The position numbers and the translations under genes are program-made. Shown one piece after another: positions 1-8,511 of a stretch of DNA of 64,000 nucleotides. This DNA comes from Halorussus salinus (GTDB lineage: Archaea; Halobacteriota; Halobacteria; Halobacteriales; Haladaptataceae): the NCBI RefSeq assembly GCF_004765815.2, contig NZ_ML974127.1, positions 62,001 through 126,000 of the forward strand, written 5' to 3'. The notes under the pieces are model-generated. The model was given only the letters and a program-made list of their open reading frames with translations. It was not told the DNA's origin and ran no database searches. The first letter of the stretch is position 1; each line of letters opens with the position of its first letter.

Positions 1-694
1 GTTCGGTCGCCGTCGTCGCCGTGACGACCACGTTCGCACCGGAGACGGCGGCTTCCGGACTCTCGGCGGTCTCGACGGAAACGTTTCTCTCCTCGAACTC
101 CTCGCGGAGGTCGGCGGCGCAGGACTCCTTGGAGTCGCTGGGCGAGTAGACCTGGACGGACCGGAGGTCGGTCGCGGCCGCGATTGCGCGGGCCTGCCAG
201 CGCGCCTGCGTGCCCGCGCCGACGAGCGCGAGCGCGAGACCGTCCGTCTCTTGGGGACCTGCGCCCGCGGCCAACTCGGCGGCCGCGAGTCCGCCGATAC
301 ACCCCGTGCGGGCGTTGGTGATTCGGGTCCCTGCGAGGTAGCCCGCCGGAAGCCCGGTCTCGGCCTCGGTCAGCGCGATTTGGGCGTTGACCGTCGGGAG
401 GCCGCGCTCGGCGTTGCCCTCGTGGACGCCGACGAGTTTCGTCGCGTAGAAGCGCGCGCCGTGGAGGTACGCGGGCATGACGAGGCCGGTTCCGGCGGGG
501 TCGCCACCGTCGCTCGCGTCGTCCGCCGCGGTCGAATCTCGGCCGCCGAGACCGATGCCGACCGGGAAGTGCGGGCGGTCGGGGCGTTCGACCTCGTCGC
601 GGCCCTGCTTGCGGAAAGCGTCGCGGACTACCGGCAGGAGGTCGGCGAGGTCGAGGCAGTCGGCCACGTCACCGTCGGAGCAAACTCTGACCAT
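1..694 (-). CDS. Ornithine cyclodeaminase / mu-crystallin family protein (3' end outside window)
   Basis: About 231 N-terminal residues of a protein from the ornithine cyclodeaminase/archaeal alanine dehydrogenase family; family members are usually about 320-330 residues, so the C-terminus lies beyond position 1. The substrate-binding Lys region (YATKLVGVHEGN, about residue 85) and the NAD-binding turn (VGAGTQARWQARA, about residue 157) are visible. Family members act on ornithine, alanine or other amino or imino acids with NAD(P)H, and sequence alone does not separate these substrates. The start is the ATG at 692-694; the reading frame has typical haloarchaeal GC-rich third positions. Confidence 0.85.
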   Translation of the reverse strand, partial: MVRVCSDGDVADCLDLADLLPVVRDAFRKQGRDEVERPDRPHFPVGIGLGGRDSTAADDASDGGDPAGTGLVMPAYLHGARFYATKLVGVHEGNAERGLPTVNAQIALTEAETGLPAGYLAGTRITNARTGCIGGLAAAELAAGAGPQETDGLALALVGAGTQARWQARAIAAATDLRSVQVYSPSDSKESCAADLREEFEERNVSVETAESPEAAVSGANVVVTATTATE

Positions 695-748
695 GCCCGG
701 CGCTTGGAGCGCGGGGGCGTTAGCGTTTCCCCCGGCGAACGCGGAGCC

Positions 749-1060
749 TCAGAACGATTCGTCGGTGTTCTCGCCCTCGTTTCCGGCACCGCGGTCGGAG
801 TACCCCTCCCGACCCACCGCGTCGGCGCTGACCCGGTTGAGGATGGCCTGTTCGACCTCGTCGGCCGACTCGAAGGTCTCGTCGCCGCCCGTGACCATGA
901 CCTCCTCGAAGCTCTCCTCGCCGTCCGGCAGGCCGATTTCGTGGTCGCCGAACCGGTCCATCAGCTCCTCGGCGTCCATCGGGTAGTCGGCGTCCCGCAG
1001 GTCGTCTTTCAGGTCGCCGAGTTCGAGCCCCATCTCGCGGCTGTCGTCGGTGTCGCTCAT
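749..1060 (-). CDS. DUF5789 family protein
   Basis: A 103-residue acidic protein starting MSDTDDSREMGLELG, of the haloarchaeal DUF5789 family. The family core is visible: a DYPMDAEELMDRFGDHEI block followed by a GGDETFESADEVEQAI block. Its function is unknown. A longer upstream reading frame exists, but homologues in my memory begin near the chosen ATG (1058-1060), and the upstream residues look like non-coding GC-rich sequence. It lies just upstream of the ornithine cyclodeaminase-family gene on the same strand, 54 bp away, so co-transcription is possible. Confidence 0.8.
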   Translation of the reverse strand: MSDTDDSREMGLELGDLKDDLRDADYPMDAEELMDRFGDHEIGLPDGEESFEEVMVTGGDETFESADEVEQAILNRVSADAVGREGYSDRGAGNEGENTDESF

Positions 1061-1204
1061 AGCGTGGCTACGCCGCGAACTCGAATAAGGCGTGTGGCCC
1101 CGAGGAGTTCCGTCGGGCCGAATCGCGCGACTCGGCACCGGTAGCCGCGTTCCGGGCCTCCTCGGCCGACCACGGTTCCGCGTACCGTCACAATCCTCGG
1201 GTCC

Positions 1205-1395
1205 GCGAATATTCACGGCCTACAGGATGCGCCGTGGCCGCGCTCGCACGCCGCGGTTCCGCGCGAGCGCGGACGCACGCGGGGAGGTTCGGGGCGCGGT
1301 GCGGTGCCGGTGCGGGTCGATGCGGTACGGGCGGTTGCGGTCTTCATAGCAGTCGGCTTCGGGACGGTTCGCGGTGCTGTACGGTACAGTGGTGA
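1205..1395. repeat. Dispersed GC-rich intergenic element, copy A
   Basis: The 429-bp gap 1061-1489 has no convincing gene. It holds an element with an ACAGGATGCGCCG start, an inverted GC-rich stem around GGTTCCGCGC, a GCGGGGAGGTTCGGGGCGCG core and then GCGGTGC/GCGGTTGC iterations ending near a GCGGTGCTGTACGG. The same landmarks in the same order recur at about 3455-3590, and related iterations recur at 12.9, 39.0, 48.2 and 49.3 kb. Confidence 0.6.
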
Positions 1396-1489
1396 CGGCT
1401 CCCCATCCAACCCCCGAAAACCATCCGGTCCGGAATCCACCGCCGAGGAATCCACCGCCTACAAGTCCGCACGCGCCGACGCCACCGAC

Positions 1490-2227
1490 ATGGACCTCTT
1501 CGACTCGACGTGGACCGACGCCGACGCGGCCGCGACCGACCTCGCGCTCCTCCCGGTCGGGAGTACCGAACAGCACGGTCCCCACGCGCCCCTCGGGACC
1601 GACGTGCTGACGGCGGAGGCGGTCGCCGACGAGGCCGCCGCGACCTACGACGGCGAGGTCGTGGTCGCGCCAGCGATTCCGGTGGGGGTGGCCGAGGAGC
1701 ACCGCCAGTTCACCGGGACGCTGTGGGTCAGCGCGGACACCTTCCGGAGCTACGTCCGGGAGACGGTCGCCAGCCTCGCACACCACGGCTGGGACCGGGT
1801 GGTGCTGGTCAACGGCCACGGCGGGAACGTCGGCGCGCTCCGGGAGGTCGCGGCGACCATCGCGCGCCACGACGCGGCCTACGCGGTCCCGTTCACGTGG
1901 TTCGAGGCGGTCGGCGACCACAGCGACGACATGGGCCACGGCGGGCCGCTCGAAACCGCGATGCTCCGGCACGTCGCGCCCGACCTCGTGCGCGAGGAGC
2001 GCGTCGAGGAGGCCCGCGAGGGAGCCAGCGACGGCTGGGGCGAGTGGGTCAGCTATGCGAATCTGGCGGTCGATTCGGCGGAGTTCACGGAGAACGGCGT
2101 CGTCGGCGACCCCGCCGAGGGGTCGGTAGAACGCGGCGAGGAGTTGCTGGAACTGGCGGGCGAGGCGCTGGTGTCGCTGTTGGCGGCGGTCGAGTCGCGG
2201 GACGTGTCGCTCCCGCCGCACAAGTAG
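1490..2227 (+). CDS. Creatininase family protein
   Basis: A 245-residue metal-dependent amidohydrolase of the creatininase superfamily, the expected length. Metal-site motifs are visible: GSTEQHGPHAPLGTD at about residues 25-39 (Glu, His and Asp ligands), NGHGGN at about 107-112, and the Glu in GGPLETAMLRH. In archaea the family includes ArfB, the formylamino-pyrimidine deformylase of riboflavin/F420 synthesis, as well as creatininase and other amidases; the substrate cannot be assigned from sequence here. The start is ATG 1490, because the frame is open upstream through repeat element A, which does not look coding. Confidence 0.85.
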   Translation: MDLFDSTWTDADAAATDLALLPVGSTEQHGPHAPLGTDVLTAEAVADEAAATYDGEVVVAPAIPVGVAEEHRQFTGTLWVSADTFRSYVRETVASLAHHGWDRVVLVNGHGGNVGALREVAATIARHDAAYAVPFTWFEAVGDHSDDMGHGGPLETAMLRHVAPDLVREERVEEAREGASDGWGEWVSYANLAVDSAEFTENGVVGDPAEGSVERGEELLELAGEALVSLLAAVESRDVSLPPHK

Positions 2228-2284
2228 CGCGGTCGAGTGACGGACGTTCGCGCGGTCCGGCGCGTTTCGCGGTACTTCGAGTCG

Positions 2285-2791
2285 CTACTCGGCGGCCTCG
2301 GCTTCTTCGGCGTCCTCGTCGTCGGTCTGGGCCTCGTCGGACTCCTCGTCGGTGTCGGCATCCGCCGCGGCGTCCGCTTCGTCGTCGGCCTCCTCGTCGT
2401 CGGCCTGTAGTTCTTCGAGGGTGTTCTTCACCCCCGGAATCGTGCTGGTGAGGTCGCCGACCTGTTCTTTGGCGTCCTCGATGTCCTCGATGGCCTCCTC
2501 GACGCGGCCGATTTCGGCTTCGAGGTCGTCGGCCTCCTCGAACGCGTCGGCGCGCTCGCCCATCGTGTACCACTTCTTGGCGTCCCGGAGGTGGTCGGCG
2601 GCGTCGCCGGTGTCGAGCGCGGACCGGAGCGCGTTCAGCGCGCCGAGGGTGTTGTCGGCCTCGACGTTCCAGATGTCGTCGGTGTCGGGGAGCGAATCGC
2701 TGGCCTGTTCGAGGCTGGCCTCCACGTCCTCGCGGACCTCGCTGGCCGCCTCGCCGAACAGCTCGTCCTCGTCGAGTGTCGATTGGCTCAT
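2285..2791 (-). CDS. DUF5790 family protein
   Basis: A 168-residue haloarchaeal protein. The N-terminal 120 residues match the DUF5790 family as I know it: MSQSTLDEDELFGEA opening, DIWNVEADNTLGALNALRS, then LRDAKKWYTMGERADAFEEA. The last 45 residues are almost entirely Asp, Glu and Ala, a disordered acidic tail. No enzymatic motif is visible and the function is unknown. It is transcribed convergently with the creatininase gene (57 bp between stops) and divergently from the CBS protein. Confidence 0.82.
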   Translation of the reverse strand: MSQSTLDEDELFGEAASEVREDVEASLEQASDSLPDTDDIWNVEADNTLGALNALRSALDTGDAADHLRDAKKWYTMGERADAFEEADDLEAEIGRVEEAIEDIEDAKEQVGDLTSTIPGVKNTLEELQADDEEADDEADAAADADTDEESDEAQTDDEDAEEAEAAE

Positions 2792-2973
2792 ACGTTTCCG
2801 TTCGGCGCGATGCCTTTTAAACCCACGCCCGAAACCGAAAGTGAAACCCGGTCACTGGTCGGCGACCGGTCGGGTCGAACCGAAAGCGACGACGCGAATG
2901 GGGAGCGCGACTCCTCGGTCGGGCGGCACTCCTCGGCCGAATATTTATCAGCGGTCGGGAGAAAGACGAACGT

Positions 2974-3378
2974 ATGGAGGACATTTTCGTCGGACGACTC
3001 ATGTCGTCGCCCGTGAAGACGGTCTCGCCCGACACGAAGGCACACGTCGCCGCCGAGACGATGCTGGACGAAGGTATCGGTTCCGTGGTCGTCACCGACG
3101 ACGACGGCCAGTTGCTCGGCATCCTCACCGCGACGGACTTCGTTCACATCGCGGCCGAACAGCGGTGGGCCACCGACGCGACGGTCGAGAACTACATGAC
3201 GACCGACGTGACGACGACCGACGCGAACGCGGAGGTCCGGGACATCGCCGACCTGATGATAGAGGAGGGCTTCCACCACGTCCCGGTCGTGGACGACGAC
3301 GAGGGCGTCGTCGGCATGGTCACGACGACCGACATCACGGCCTACATGTCCCACGTCCAGACGCCCAGTCCGTCGTAA
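2974..3378 (+). CDS. CBS domain-pair protein
   Basis: A 134-residue protein made only of two CBS motifs (about residues 8-62 and 72-128), with the typical MSSPVKTVSPDT start of CBS1 and a YMTTDVTTTDANA start of CBS2. Such stand-alone Bateman modules bind adenine nucleotides or related ligands and regulate partners; the partner is unknown. A TATA-like AATATTTATC lies at about 2940-2949, roughly 30 bp before ATG 2974, which suggests a leaderless or nearly leaderless transcript. Confidence 0.9.
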   Translation: MEDIFVGRLMSSPVKTVSPDTKAHVAAETMLDEGIGSVVVTDDDGQLLGILTATDFVHIAAEQRWATDATVENYMTTDVTTTDANAEVRDIADLMIEEGFHHVPVVDDDEGVVGMVTTTDITAYMSHVQTPSPS

Positions 3379-3454
3379 GCGGACGATTCTGCGGATTTGC
3401 CGCTTTTTCGAGTGTAACGGTCAGCTACCGCATCGCGCGAATTTTCACCGACCA

Positions 3455-3760
3455 CAGGATGCGCCGCACGCTCGGCCGCGCATGCGGTTCCGCGCGGCCG
3501 AGCGCGCAGGCGGGGAGGTTCGGGGCGCGGTCTGCGGTGCGGTAGCGGTGCTGTGCGTAGTGGTGCTGTGCGTAGCGGTTGCGGTCTGATTGGCGTCGGC
3601 GATAGGTCGCCGCGCCGTCGCGGTGCTGTCACGGGACCGTTCATTTTGGTGCTGTCACGGGACCGTTCAGTTTCGGTGCTGTCACGAGACCGTTCAGTTT
3701 CGGTGCTGTCACGGGACCGTTCATTTTGGTGCTGTCACGGGACCGTTCAGTTTCGGTGCC
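3455..3760. repeat. Dispersed GC-rich element, copy B, ending in 26/27-bp tandem array
   Basis: The gap 3379-3840 has no supported gene. Its first half repeats the landmarks of copy A (CACAGGATGCGCCG, GCGGTTCCGCGC, GCGGGGAGGTTCGGGGCGCG). From 3623 to 3755 come five tandem units of 26-27 bp beginning GTGCTGTCACGGGACCGTTC (starts 3623, 3649, 3676, 3703, 3729), alternating ATTTTG and AGTTTCG ends. The mixed unit length argues against a coding repeat. AT-rich sequence follows (3781-3835), between the convergent stops of the CBS gene and mptD. Confidence 0.8.
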
Positions 3761-3840
3761 GCCGCGGCCCGACACGAACTGACTAGGGATTTCTATAGCC
3801 ACTTCAAAAATATCTAGACAATGCTAAAGAAATGCCATAC

Positions 3841-4191
3841 CTATGCTACAGACTCGACTCTCATCAGCGGGTAGCCGTCCTCCATCTCCATCCGGGTGAC
3901 GACGGAGACGCCCTCGTAGTCCACGACGACTTCGACCTCCATGAACCGACCCGTGAGTTCGGTGTACCCGCCGGTCATCTCGTCTCGGAGCTTGTCGGTC
4001 AGAATCTCGACGCTCACCGAGTCGGCGAACGGTTGGTTCTCGATGGACTCCTCGATGGCGGTTTCGAGGCTCGGCGCGCTCTCGGGGCTGACGGGCGTCC
4101 CGGCGAACTGGTGGTAGAGCGCGCCGAACTTGATGCCCGCCTCGAAGCAGGCCTCCTCGGCGTCGGTGGGGTCGGAATCGGTCGTCTCCAT
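3841..4191 (-). CDS. mptD: Dihydroneopterin aldolase, archaeal MptD family
   Basis: A 116-residue protein matching the archaeal dihydroneopterin aldolase (MptD, formerly DUF381) family, which cleaves 7,8-dihydroneopterin (or its tetrahydromethanopterin-pathway equivalent) to the hydroxymethyl pterin and glycolaldehyde. Family blocks visible are EACFEAGIKFGALYHQFAGT near residues 12-31, the ENQPFADSVSVEI block, and the MEMEDGYPLMRV C-terminus. The start is ATG 4189-4191. The frame continues upstream but would then overlap the divergent aIF2-beta gene. It is divergent from aIF2-beta, with about 170 bp between them. Confidence 0.85.
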   Translation of the reverse strand: METTDSDPTDAEEACFEAGIKFGALYHQFAGTPVSPESAPSLETAIEESIENQPFADSVSVEILTDKLRDEMTGGYTELTGRFMEVEVVVDYEGVSVVTRMEMEDGYPLMRVESVA

Positions 4192-4220
4192 GCTCGAAGG
4201 CCTCGCGGGCAATCCGTTAA

Positions 4221-4285
4221 AGTCGCCCGGTCTGCGTGCCGGTCCAATCGCCCGGACTGTGTGCCGGTCCAGTCGCCCGGCCGGA
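4221..4285. repeat. Short 25-bp tandem repeat between mptD and aIF2-beta
   Basis: Two 25-bp units starting GTGCCGGTCCA(A/G)TCGCCCGG at 4236 and 4261, preceded by a partial AGTCGCCCGG at 4221, sit in the divergent promoter region. A TATA-like ATACCTATC lies at about 4330, about 30 bp before the aIF2-beta ATG. No gene is seen here. Confidence 0.6.
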
Positions 4286-4362
4286 GCGTCGGCCCGACGC
4301 AGACCCGTCCCTGCGCCGGTCCAACACAGAATACCTATCAGTCTCCGACACCTGCCGTACCC

Positions 4363-4971
4363 ATGGACTACGCATCTAACCTCGACAGAGCCATGGACGC
4401 GACGCCCGACTTCGAGGGCCAGAGCGAGCGATTCAGCTACCCCGACGCCAACGCGCAGAAGGACGGCGCGTTCACCCGACTCACCAACCTGAGCGACGTT
4501 GCCGACGCACTCGGCCGGGACCCCGAACACATCCACAGCGCGCTCCAGCGCGAACTCGGTACCAACGGGAAACTCGAAGACGGCCGCGCGCGCTACAACG
4601 GGACCTTCTCCGGGTCGGACTTCGACGCCGCCTTGGAGAGCTACGTCCAAGAGTTCGTCCTCTGTTCGGAGTGTGGCCTGCCGGACACCCGCCTCGTCCG
4701 CGAGAACCGCAACCTGATGCTGCGCTGTGACGCCTGTGGTGCGTTCCGCCCCGTGACGAAGCGTTCGACCTCCTCGCAGAACCAGAACCGCGAAGCGGTC
4801 GAGGAGGGCGCGACCTACGAGGTCAAAATCACCGGCACGGGTCGCAAGGGCGACGGCGTGGCCGAGAAGGGCAAGTACACCATCTTCGTGCCCGGTGCCC
4901 AAGAGGGCGACGTGGTGCAGATCTACATCAAGAACATCAGCGGGAATCTGGCGTTCGCGCGACTCGCCTAA
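4363..4971 (+). CDS. Translation initiation factor aIF2 subunit beta with C-terminal TRAM domain
   Basis: A 202-residue protein. Residues 1-140 are the aIF2-beta/eIF5-type fold with a C4 zinc ribbon (CSEC near residue 103, CDAC near 125); residues about 146-202 are a TRAM domain (EVKITGTGRKGDGVAEKGKY and IKNISGNLAFARLA). aIF2-beta works with the alpha and gamma subunits in delivering initiator tRNA. Haloarchaeal versions are known to carry this TRAM extension, which probably adds RNA binding. The start is ATG 4363, preceded by a TATA-like box at about 4330. Confidence 0.92.
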   Translation: MDYASNLDRAMDATPDFEGQSERFSYPDANAQKDGAFTRLTNLSDVADALGRDPEHIHSALQRELGTNGKLEDGRARYNGTFSGSDFDAALESYVQEFVLCSECGLPDTRLVRENRNLMLRCDACGAFRPVTKRSTSSQNQNREAVEEGATYEVKITGTGRKGDGVAEKGKYTIFVPGAQEGDVVQIYIKNISGNLAFARLA

Positions 4972-5022
4972 CCGCTCTACGGTTTCTCTCGGGACTTCTC
5001 CTCTCTCTGAATCTCCCGGTTC

Positions 5023-5250
5023 TCACTCGGTCAGTGGCATCACGACGCCGAACACCAGCGGCGAGAGCAACGCGCCGAGCGTCCCCAGTATCTCGAAGTT
5101 CACGAACAGCGCGTTCTCCCACGCCGGGAGCGTGAGGTGCATCGCCGCCGCGGCGAGTTCGCCGCCCGCCCCGACCGCGAACAGTGCGAGACTGCACAGG
5201 AATCCAGTTTTGGCCAGCCACTGGTAGTTCAGGTCTCCGTATCGTCCCAT
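5023..5250 (-). CDS. Small haloarchaeal membrane protein
   Basis: A 75-residue protein beginning MGRYGDLNYQWLAKTGF with two predicted transmembrane helices (about residues 14-37 and 50-72). It resembles a conserved haloarchaeal small membrane family (I believe DUF7860), but no biochemical role is known to me. It is convergent with aIF2-beta, 51 bp away, and divergent from the small membrane gene at 5341. Codon use is like the neighbours. Confidence 0.75.
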   Translation of the reverse strand: MGRYGDLNYQWLAKTGFLCSLALFAVGAGGELAAAAMHLTLPAWENALFVNFEILGTLGALLSPLVFGVVMPLTE

Positions 5251-5340
5251 GCGTTCGGGTCCGCCGAGAGGCCGGAAAAACGTTGTCGTTCTTCACGTAT
5301 CACAAAACACGTTTATGCGTCTAGGTTCTCGGTCGTCGTA

Positions 5341-5577
5341 ATGTACGAACTACTGACCGAACTCGGGACCGAGGCGTTCGCGGTCGTCGCGTACGCACTG
5401 GGGACGGTCGCGCTGTCGTTGTTCGGACTCGCCGCGGAGTACAACAGCCTCCAGCGATTCGTCGGCGGGGAGACGCTCCTCGCCGGGTGGTTCGCGGTCA
5501 TGGGCCTCGTGGCGCTGGCGTTCGCGGTGCAACTCGGCCGCGAGCGGCTCCTGCCACGACTCGCCGCCGACAACTGA
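5341..5577 (+). CDS. Small haloarchaeal membrane protein
   Basis: A 78-residue protein starting at ATG 5341, MYELLTELGTEAFAVVAYAL, with two hydrophobic helices (about residues 12-35 and 47-66) separated by a short polar loop, and a charged C-terminus. A TATA-like ACGTTTATGCG at about 5308-5318 precedes it, consistent with a leaderless transcript. It is a conserved-type haloarchaeal hypothetical without visible catalytic motifs, and it may be co-transcribed with the dehydrogenase 52 bp downstream. Confidence 0.7.
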   Translation: MYELLTELGTEAFAVVAYALGTVALSLFGLAAEYNSLQRFVGGETLLAGWFAVMGLVALAFAVQLGRERLLPRLAADN

Positions 5578-5629
5578 CTCCGCACCGAATCGTACCTTAC
5601 TTATCATCCGATTCCCTCTCTCCACCTGA

Positions 5630-6385
5630 ATGGACGACCCAGTCCTGCTAACGGGCGCGGAGGGCCGCGTCGGGCAGGCCATCCTCTCGGACCTCTCGGC
5701 TGAGTACGAGTGGCGACTCCTCGACCGGGACCCACCGACCCACGACACGAACCACGAGTTCGTCGTCGCCGACATCACCGACGAGGAGGCCGTCCGCGAG
5801 GCCGCCGAGGGCGTCGGGGCCATCGTTCACCTCGCGGGCGACCCCCGTCCCGAAGCGCCGTGGAACAGCGTGCTGAACAACAACATCGACGGCACCCGGA
5901 ACGTCTTGGAGGCCGCCGTCGCGGAGGGCGTCGAGAAGGTCGTGTTCGCCTCGTCGAACCACGCCGTCGGGGCCTACGAGACCGACGAGCGCACGCCCGA
6001 CATGTACCGACCGAGCGACGACTACCAACTCGACGGCACGGAACTGCCTCGCCCCTCGAACCTCTACGGCGTCAGCAAGGCGACCGGCGAGGTCTTGGGT
6101 CGGTACTACCACGACGAACACGGTCTGAGCGTGGTCTGCGTCCGCATCGGCAACCTGACGAAGAACCACCCGCCGAGAGACTACGAGCGCGGGCAGGCGA
6201 TGTGGCTCTCGCACAGCGACTGCGCGCACCTGTTCGACCGGTGCATTCAGGCCGATTACGACTACGAAATCGTCTACGGCATCTCGGACAACGACCGGAA
6301 GTACTACTCCATCGAGAACGCCCGCGAGGTGCTGGGCTACGAACCCAAAGACAACTCCGCCGAGTTCGCCAACGCCGAGTGCTGA
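5630..6385 (+). CDS. azf: NAD-dependent glucose-6-phosphate dehydrogenase-like extended SDR (Azf)
   Basis: A 251-residue extended short-chain dehydrogenase. The Rossmann motif GAEGRVGQ lies at about residues 9-16, an acidic residue at the end of strand 2 (LLDRD) favours NAD over NADP, SSN lies near residue 107, and the catalytic YxxxK (YGVSK) near 146-150. The sequence around these motifs matches the haloarchaeal archaeal zwischenferment, Azf, which oxidises glucose-6-phosphate in the oxidative pentose phosphate pathway. Gene order supports this: the H. volcanii azf locus also lies a few genes from rpa2, histone and hdaI, as here. Assignment is from memory of the family. Confidence 0.75.
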   Translation: MDDPVLLTGAEGRVGQAILSDLSAEYEWRLLDRDPPTHDTNHEFVVADITDEEAVREAAEGVGAIVHLAGDPRPEAPWNSVLNNNIDGTRNVLEAAVAEGVEKVVFASSNHAVGAYETDERTPDMYRPSDDYQLDGTELPRPSNLYGVSKATGEVLGRYYHDEHGLSVVCVRIGNLTKNHPPRDYERGQAMWLSHSDCAHLFDRCIQADYDYEIVYGISDNDRKYYSIENAREVLGYEPKDNSAEFANAEC

Positions 6386-6406
6386 ATCCGGCTCGACGGT
6401 CGCGTT

Positions 6407-7069
6407 CTAATCGAACAGTCCCTCTACGTCCTCTTCTTCGTGTCTTCGTTTCCCCACCGCACCCTCCAATCGCTGGAAGATTATCCCGCGGTTCGCCGCG
6501 TCGCGCGCGAAGTCCATCACGAACGTCACGAACTGGCTGGTCGCCTTCCCGCCGTCCAAGTCCGCCAGAGCGTACTCGATTGCCTTCTCGACCACGCTCT
6601 CGTCGTAGCCGTACTCCTCGGCCACCACCTCGGCGACGACCGCGCTGGCCTCGAAGCGCAGGTCCTCGGGTCGGAGCGGGACCTCCTCGTGAGTCAGGTC
6701 GGGGGGCGCGACGCGCTCTACGTGTTCGGGGTCGCTGGCGACCGCCCGGAGATAGTTCCGCACGTCGCCGACGTTCACGCCTCGGTAGTCGGCCGGGAGG
6801 TCCGCGAGGTAGCCCGCGCCGCTCTCGGCGAGACCCCGGACGCCCGCCCAGTTCGCGCCGTAGGCGTGGTGGACCGCCGCGGTGAACTGGATGAGTCCGT
6901 GGAGGAGTCGCTCGTCGTCGCTCCCCGCCGCCAAGTCGAGCCAGCGGTCCTCCCACGCGTCGTGGGCCGCGTGGAACTCGCCGTCGTTGTAGATGGCGAC
7001 CCCGGCCCGGAGGTGGTCGGCCATCTCACTCCGGTCGTCGCTCGTGTTGCCCCGGTAGTCGTCGTTCAT
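6407..7069 (-). CDS. DUF309 domain-containing protein
   Basis: A 220-residue protein whose N-terminal half carries the DUF309 signature: GVAIYNDGEFHAAHDAWEDRW at about residues 23-43, followed by LLHGLIQFTAAVHHAYGANW. DUF309 is a small helical family of unknown role found in bacteria, archaea and plastids. The C-terminal half is a haloarchaeal extension. The start is ATG 7067-7069; a very long upstream frame through the neighbouring lipoprotein gene is spurious. It is divergent from the beta-propeller lipoprotein gene. Confidence 0.85.
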   Translation of the reverse strand: MNDDYRGNTSDDRSEMADHLRAGVAIYNDGEFHAAHDAWEDRWLDLAAGSDDERLLHGLIQFTAAVHHAYGANWAGVRGLAESGAGYLADLPADYRGVNVGDVRNYLRAVASDPEHVERVAPPDLTHEEVPLRPEDLRFEASAVVAEVVAEEYGYDESVVEKAIEYALADLDGGKATSQFVTFVMDFARDAANRGIIFQRLEGAVGKRRHEEEDVEGLFD

Positions 7070-7146
7070 GCGCCCCGTTGGGCGTCGGCGAGCAAGTGCG
7101 TTCGGACTCGAAAGCGTCAACTTCCCGGCGCGAATCTGTCGGCCCG

Positions 7147-8511
7147 ATGCACCGCCGCCACCTCCTCGCGACCCTCGGCGGCGTCGCCCTGTTCGGCACC
7201 GCCGGATGCGCGACGAACGCCTGTTCGCCCTCCCCGACGACCGAGTTCGACCCGCCCCGGACGGCGTGGCCCCGGCCGCGCTTCGGCCCGACGAACGTCG
7301 CCGCGGCCGACGCCTCCGGAGTCGATGCCCCCGCGGACGGACCGACGGCGCGCGGACCGACGGCACGTGGCCCGTCCGACGACCCCGCGACCGCGTGGAC
7401 CTGCGACCTGCCCGACGACGCGCGCGACGACGGCGCGACCAGCGCGCCGGTCGTCGCCGACGGCACCGTCTACGTCGCCACCGGTCTCCCCGGCCGATTC
7501 GCCGAGGAAGGGAGCGACGGCTCCCTGCTCGCAATCGACGCCGCGACCGGAGAGACGCGCTGGTCGAGCCGCCTCCCCGAGGGCGCGACCGGGCCGCCGA
7601 CGGTCGCGGACGGGACCCTCCTCGTCGGCGCGAGAGACGGCACGCTCCGAGGATTCGACTTCGAGGGCACCCGAAAATGGTCGGTCGGCTTCGACGCGCC
7701 GCCCAACACTCCGACAGTGGTCGGCGACGCGGCTTACCTGACGACGGCGCAGGGGTCCGTGAAGGCCGTCGCGCTCCCGAGCGGCGACGCTTGCTGGACG
7801 GTCTCACAAAAGCGACCCCGCGACCACCTCGGCTTCGGCCGGGCGTACCACTCGGCCGCGAAACCGGCGGTCGCCGACGGCACGGTCTACGCTCCGACCG
7901 CGACGGCCGACGGCGAGGAGGGCCACAGTATCCGGCAGGGGCGACTCCTCGCCATCGACGCCGAGTCGGGCGAGCGACGCTGGCAGTACCGGTTCGAAAC
8001 CGACGAACTGCCCCGCGCGCCCGCAGTCCGCGACGGGACTGTCTACGTCGCTGGCGGCGACGCGCTCCACGCCGTCGCGGCGGAGTCGGGCGAGCGTCGC
8101 TGGTCGTTCGCCACCGGCTACGACGAGAGTAGCGCCCCGGCGGTCGCCGACGGAACGGTGTACGTCTCCTCGAAGAACGTCTACGCGCTCGACGCCGAGA
8201 CCGGCGACGAGCGGTGGCGACACGTCAATCTGGCCACGTCCGGGTCGATTACTCACGACGACCAGACTGCGCTCACCGACTCGCCCGCGGTCGCCGACGG
8301 GGCGGTCTACGTCGCGGTCGGCGCGCTCGACGCCGAGACGGGCACGGAGCGGTGGGGCGAGTTCGGCAACCGGCCCGACAGCGAGTACTTCTATCCGACG
8401 GACCGCGACGACGTGGCCGCTGGCGGCCCCGCGCTCGCGGACGGCGCGGCCTACGTCGCGACGACGTACGGTGTGATTCACAAGTTCGCTGGCGGAGGTG
8501 ATGGCGCGTGA
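7147..8511 (+). CDS. PQQ-like beta-propeller repeat lipoprotein (first of pair)
   Basis: A 454-residue secreted protein. The N-terminus has an RR-containing signal (HRRHLLATLGGVALFGTAGC) with a lipobox Cys at about residue 21, implying Tat export and lipid anchoring outside the membrane. The rest is built of about 35-45-residue PQQ-binding-like repeats recognisable by VADGTVYVA and A(I/L)DAETGERRW motifs, forming a beta-propeller. Such haloarchaeal proteins usually lack quinoprotein active sites; the ligand is unknown. The stop overlaps the GTG start of the next paralogous gene, so the two are translationally coupled. Confidence 0.88.
   Translation: MHRRHLLATLGGVALFGTAGCATNACSPSPTTEFDPPRTAWPRPRFGPTNVAAADASGVDAPADGPTARGPTARGPSDDPATAWTCDLPDDARDDGATSAPVVADGTVYVATGLPGRFAEEGSDGSLLAIDAATGETRWSSRLPEGATGPPTVADGTLLVGARDGTLRGFDFEGTRKWSVGFDAPPNTPTVVGDAAYLTTAQGSVKAVALPSGDACWTVSQKRPRDHLGFGRAYHSAAKPAVADGTVYAPTATADGEEGHSIRQGRLLAIDAESGERRWQYRFETDELPRAPAVRDGTVYVAGGDALHAVAAESGERRWSFATGYDESSAPAVADGTVYVSSKNVYALDAETGDERWRHVNLATSGSITHDDQTALTDSPAVADGAVYVAVGALDAETGTERWGEFGNRPDSEYFYPTDRDDVAAGGPALADGAAYVATTYGVIHKFAGGGDGA

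Noticed and set aside
251-1144. Long plus-strand frame opposite the first two genes
   Set aside because: It is the complement of the ornithine cyclodeaminase-family and DUF5789 genes; in GC-rich haloarchaeal DNA such shadow frames are common, and its sequence shows no family motif.
2974-3378. IMP dehydrogenase fragment
   Set aside because: Both CBS motifs are complete, with a clean start and stop; stand-alone CBS pairs of this size are normal in archaea.
3455-3760. CRISPR array
   Set aside because: The 26/27-bp units are adjacent with no spacers, and no cas genes are in the window.
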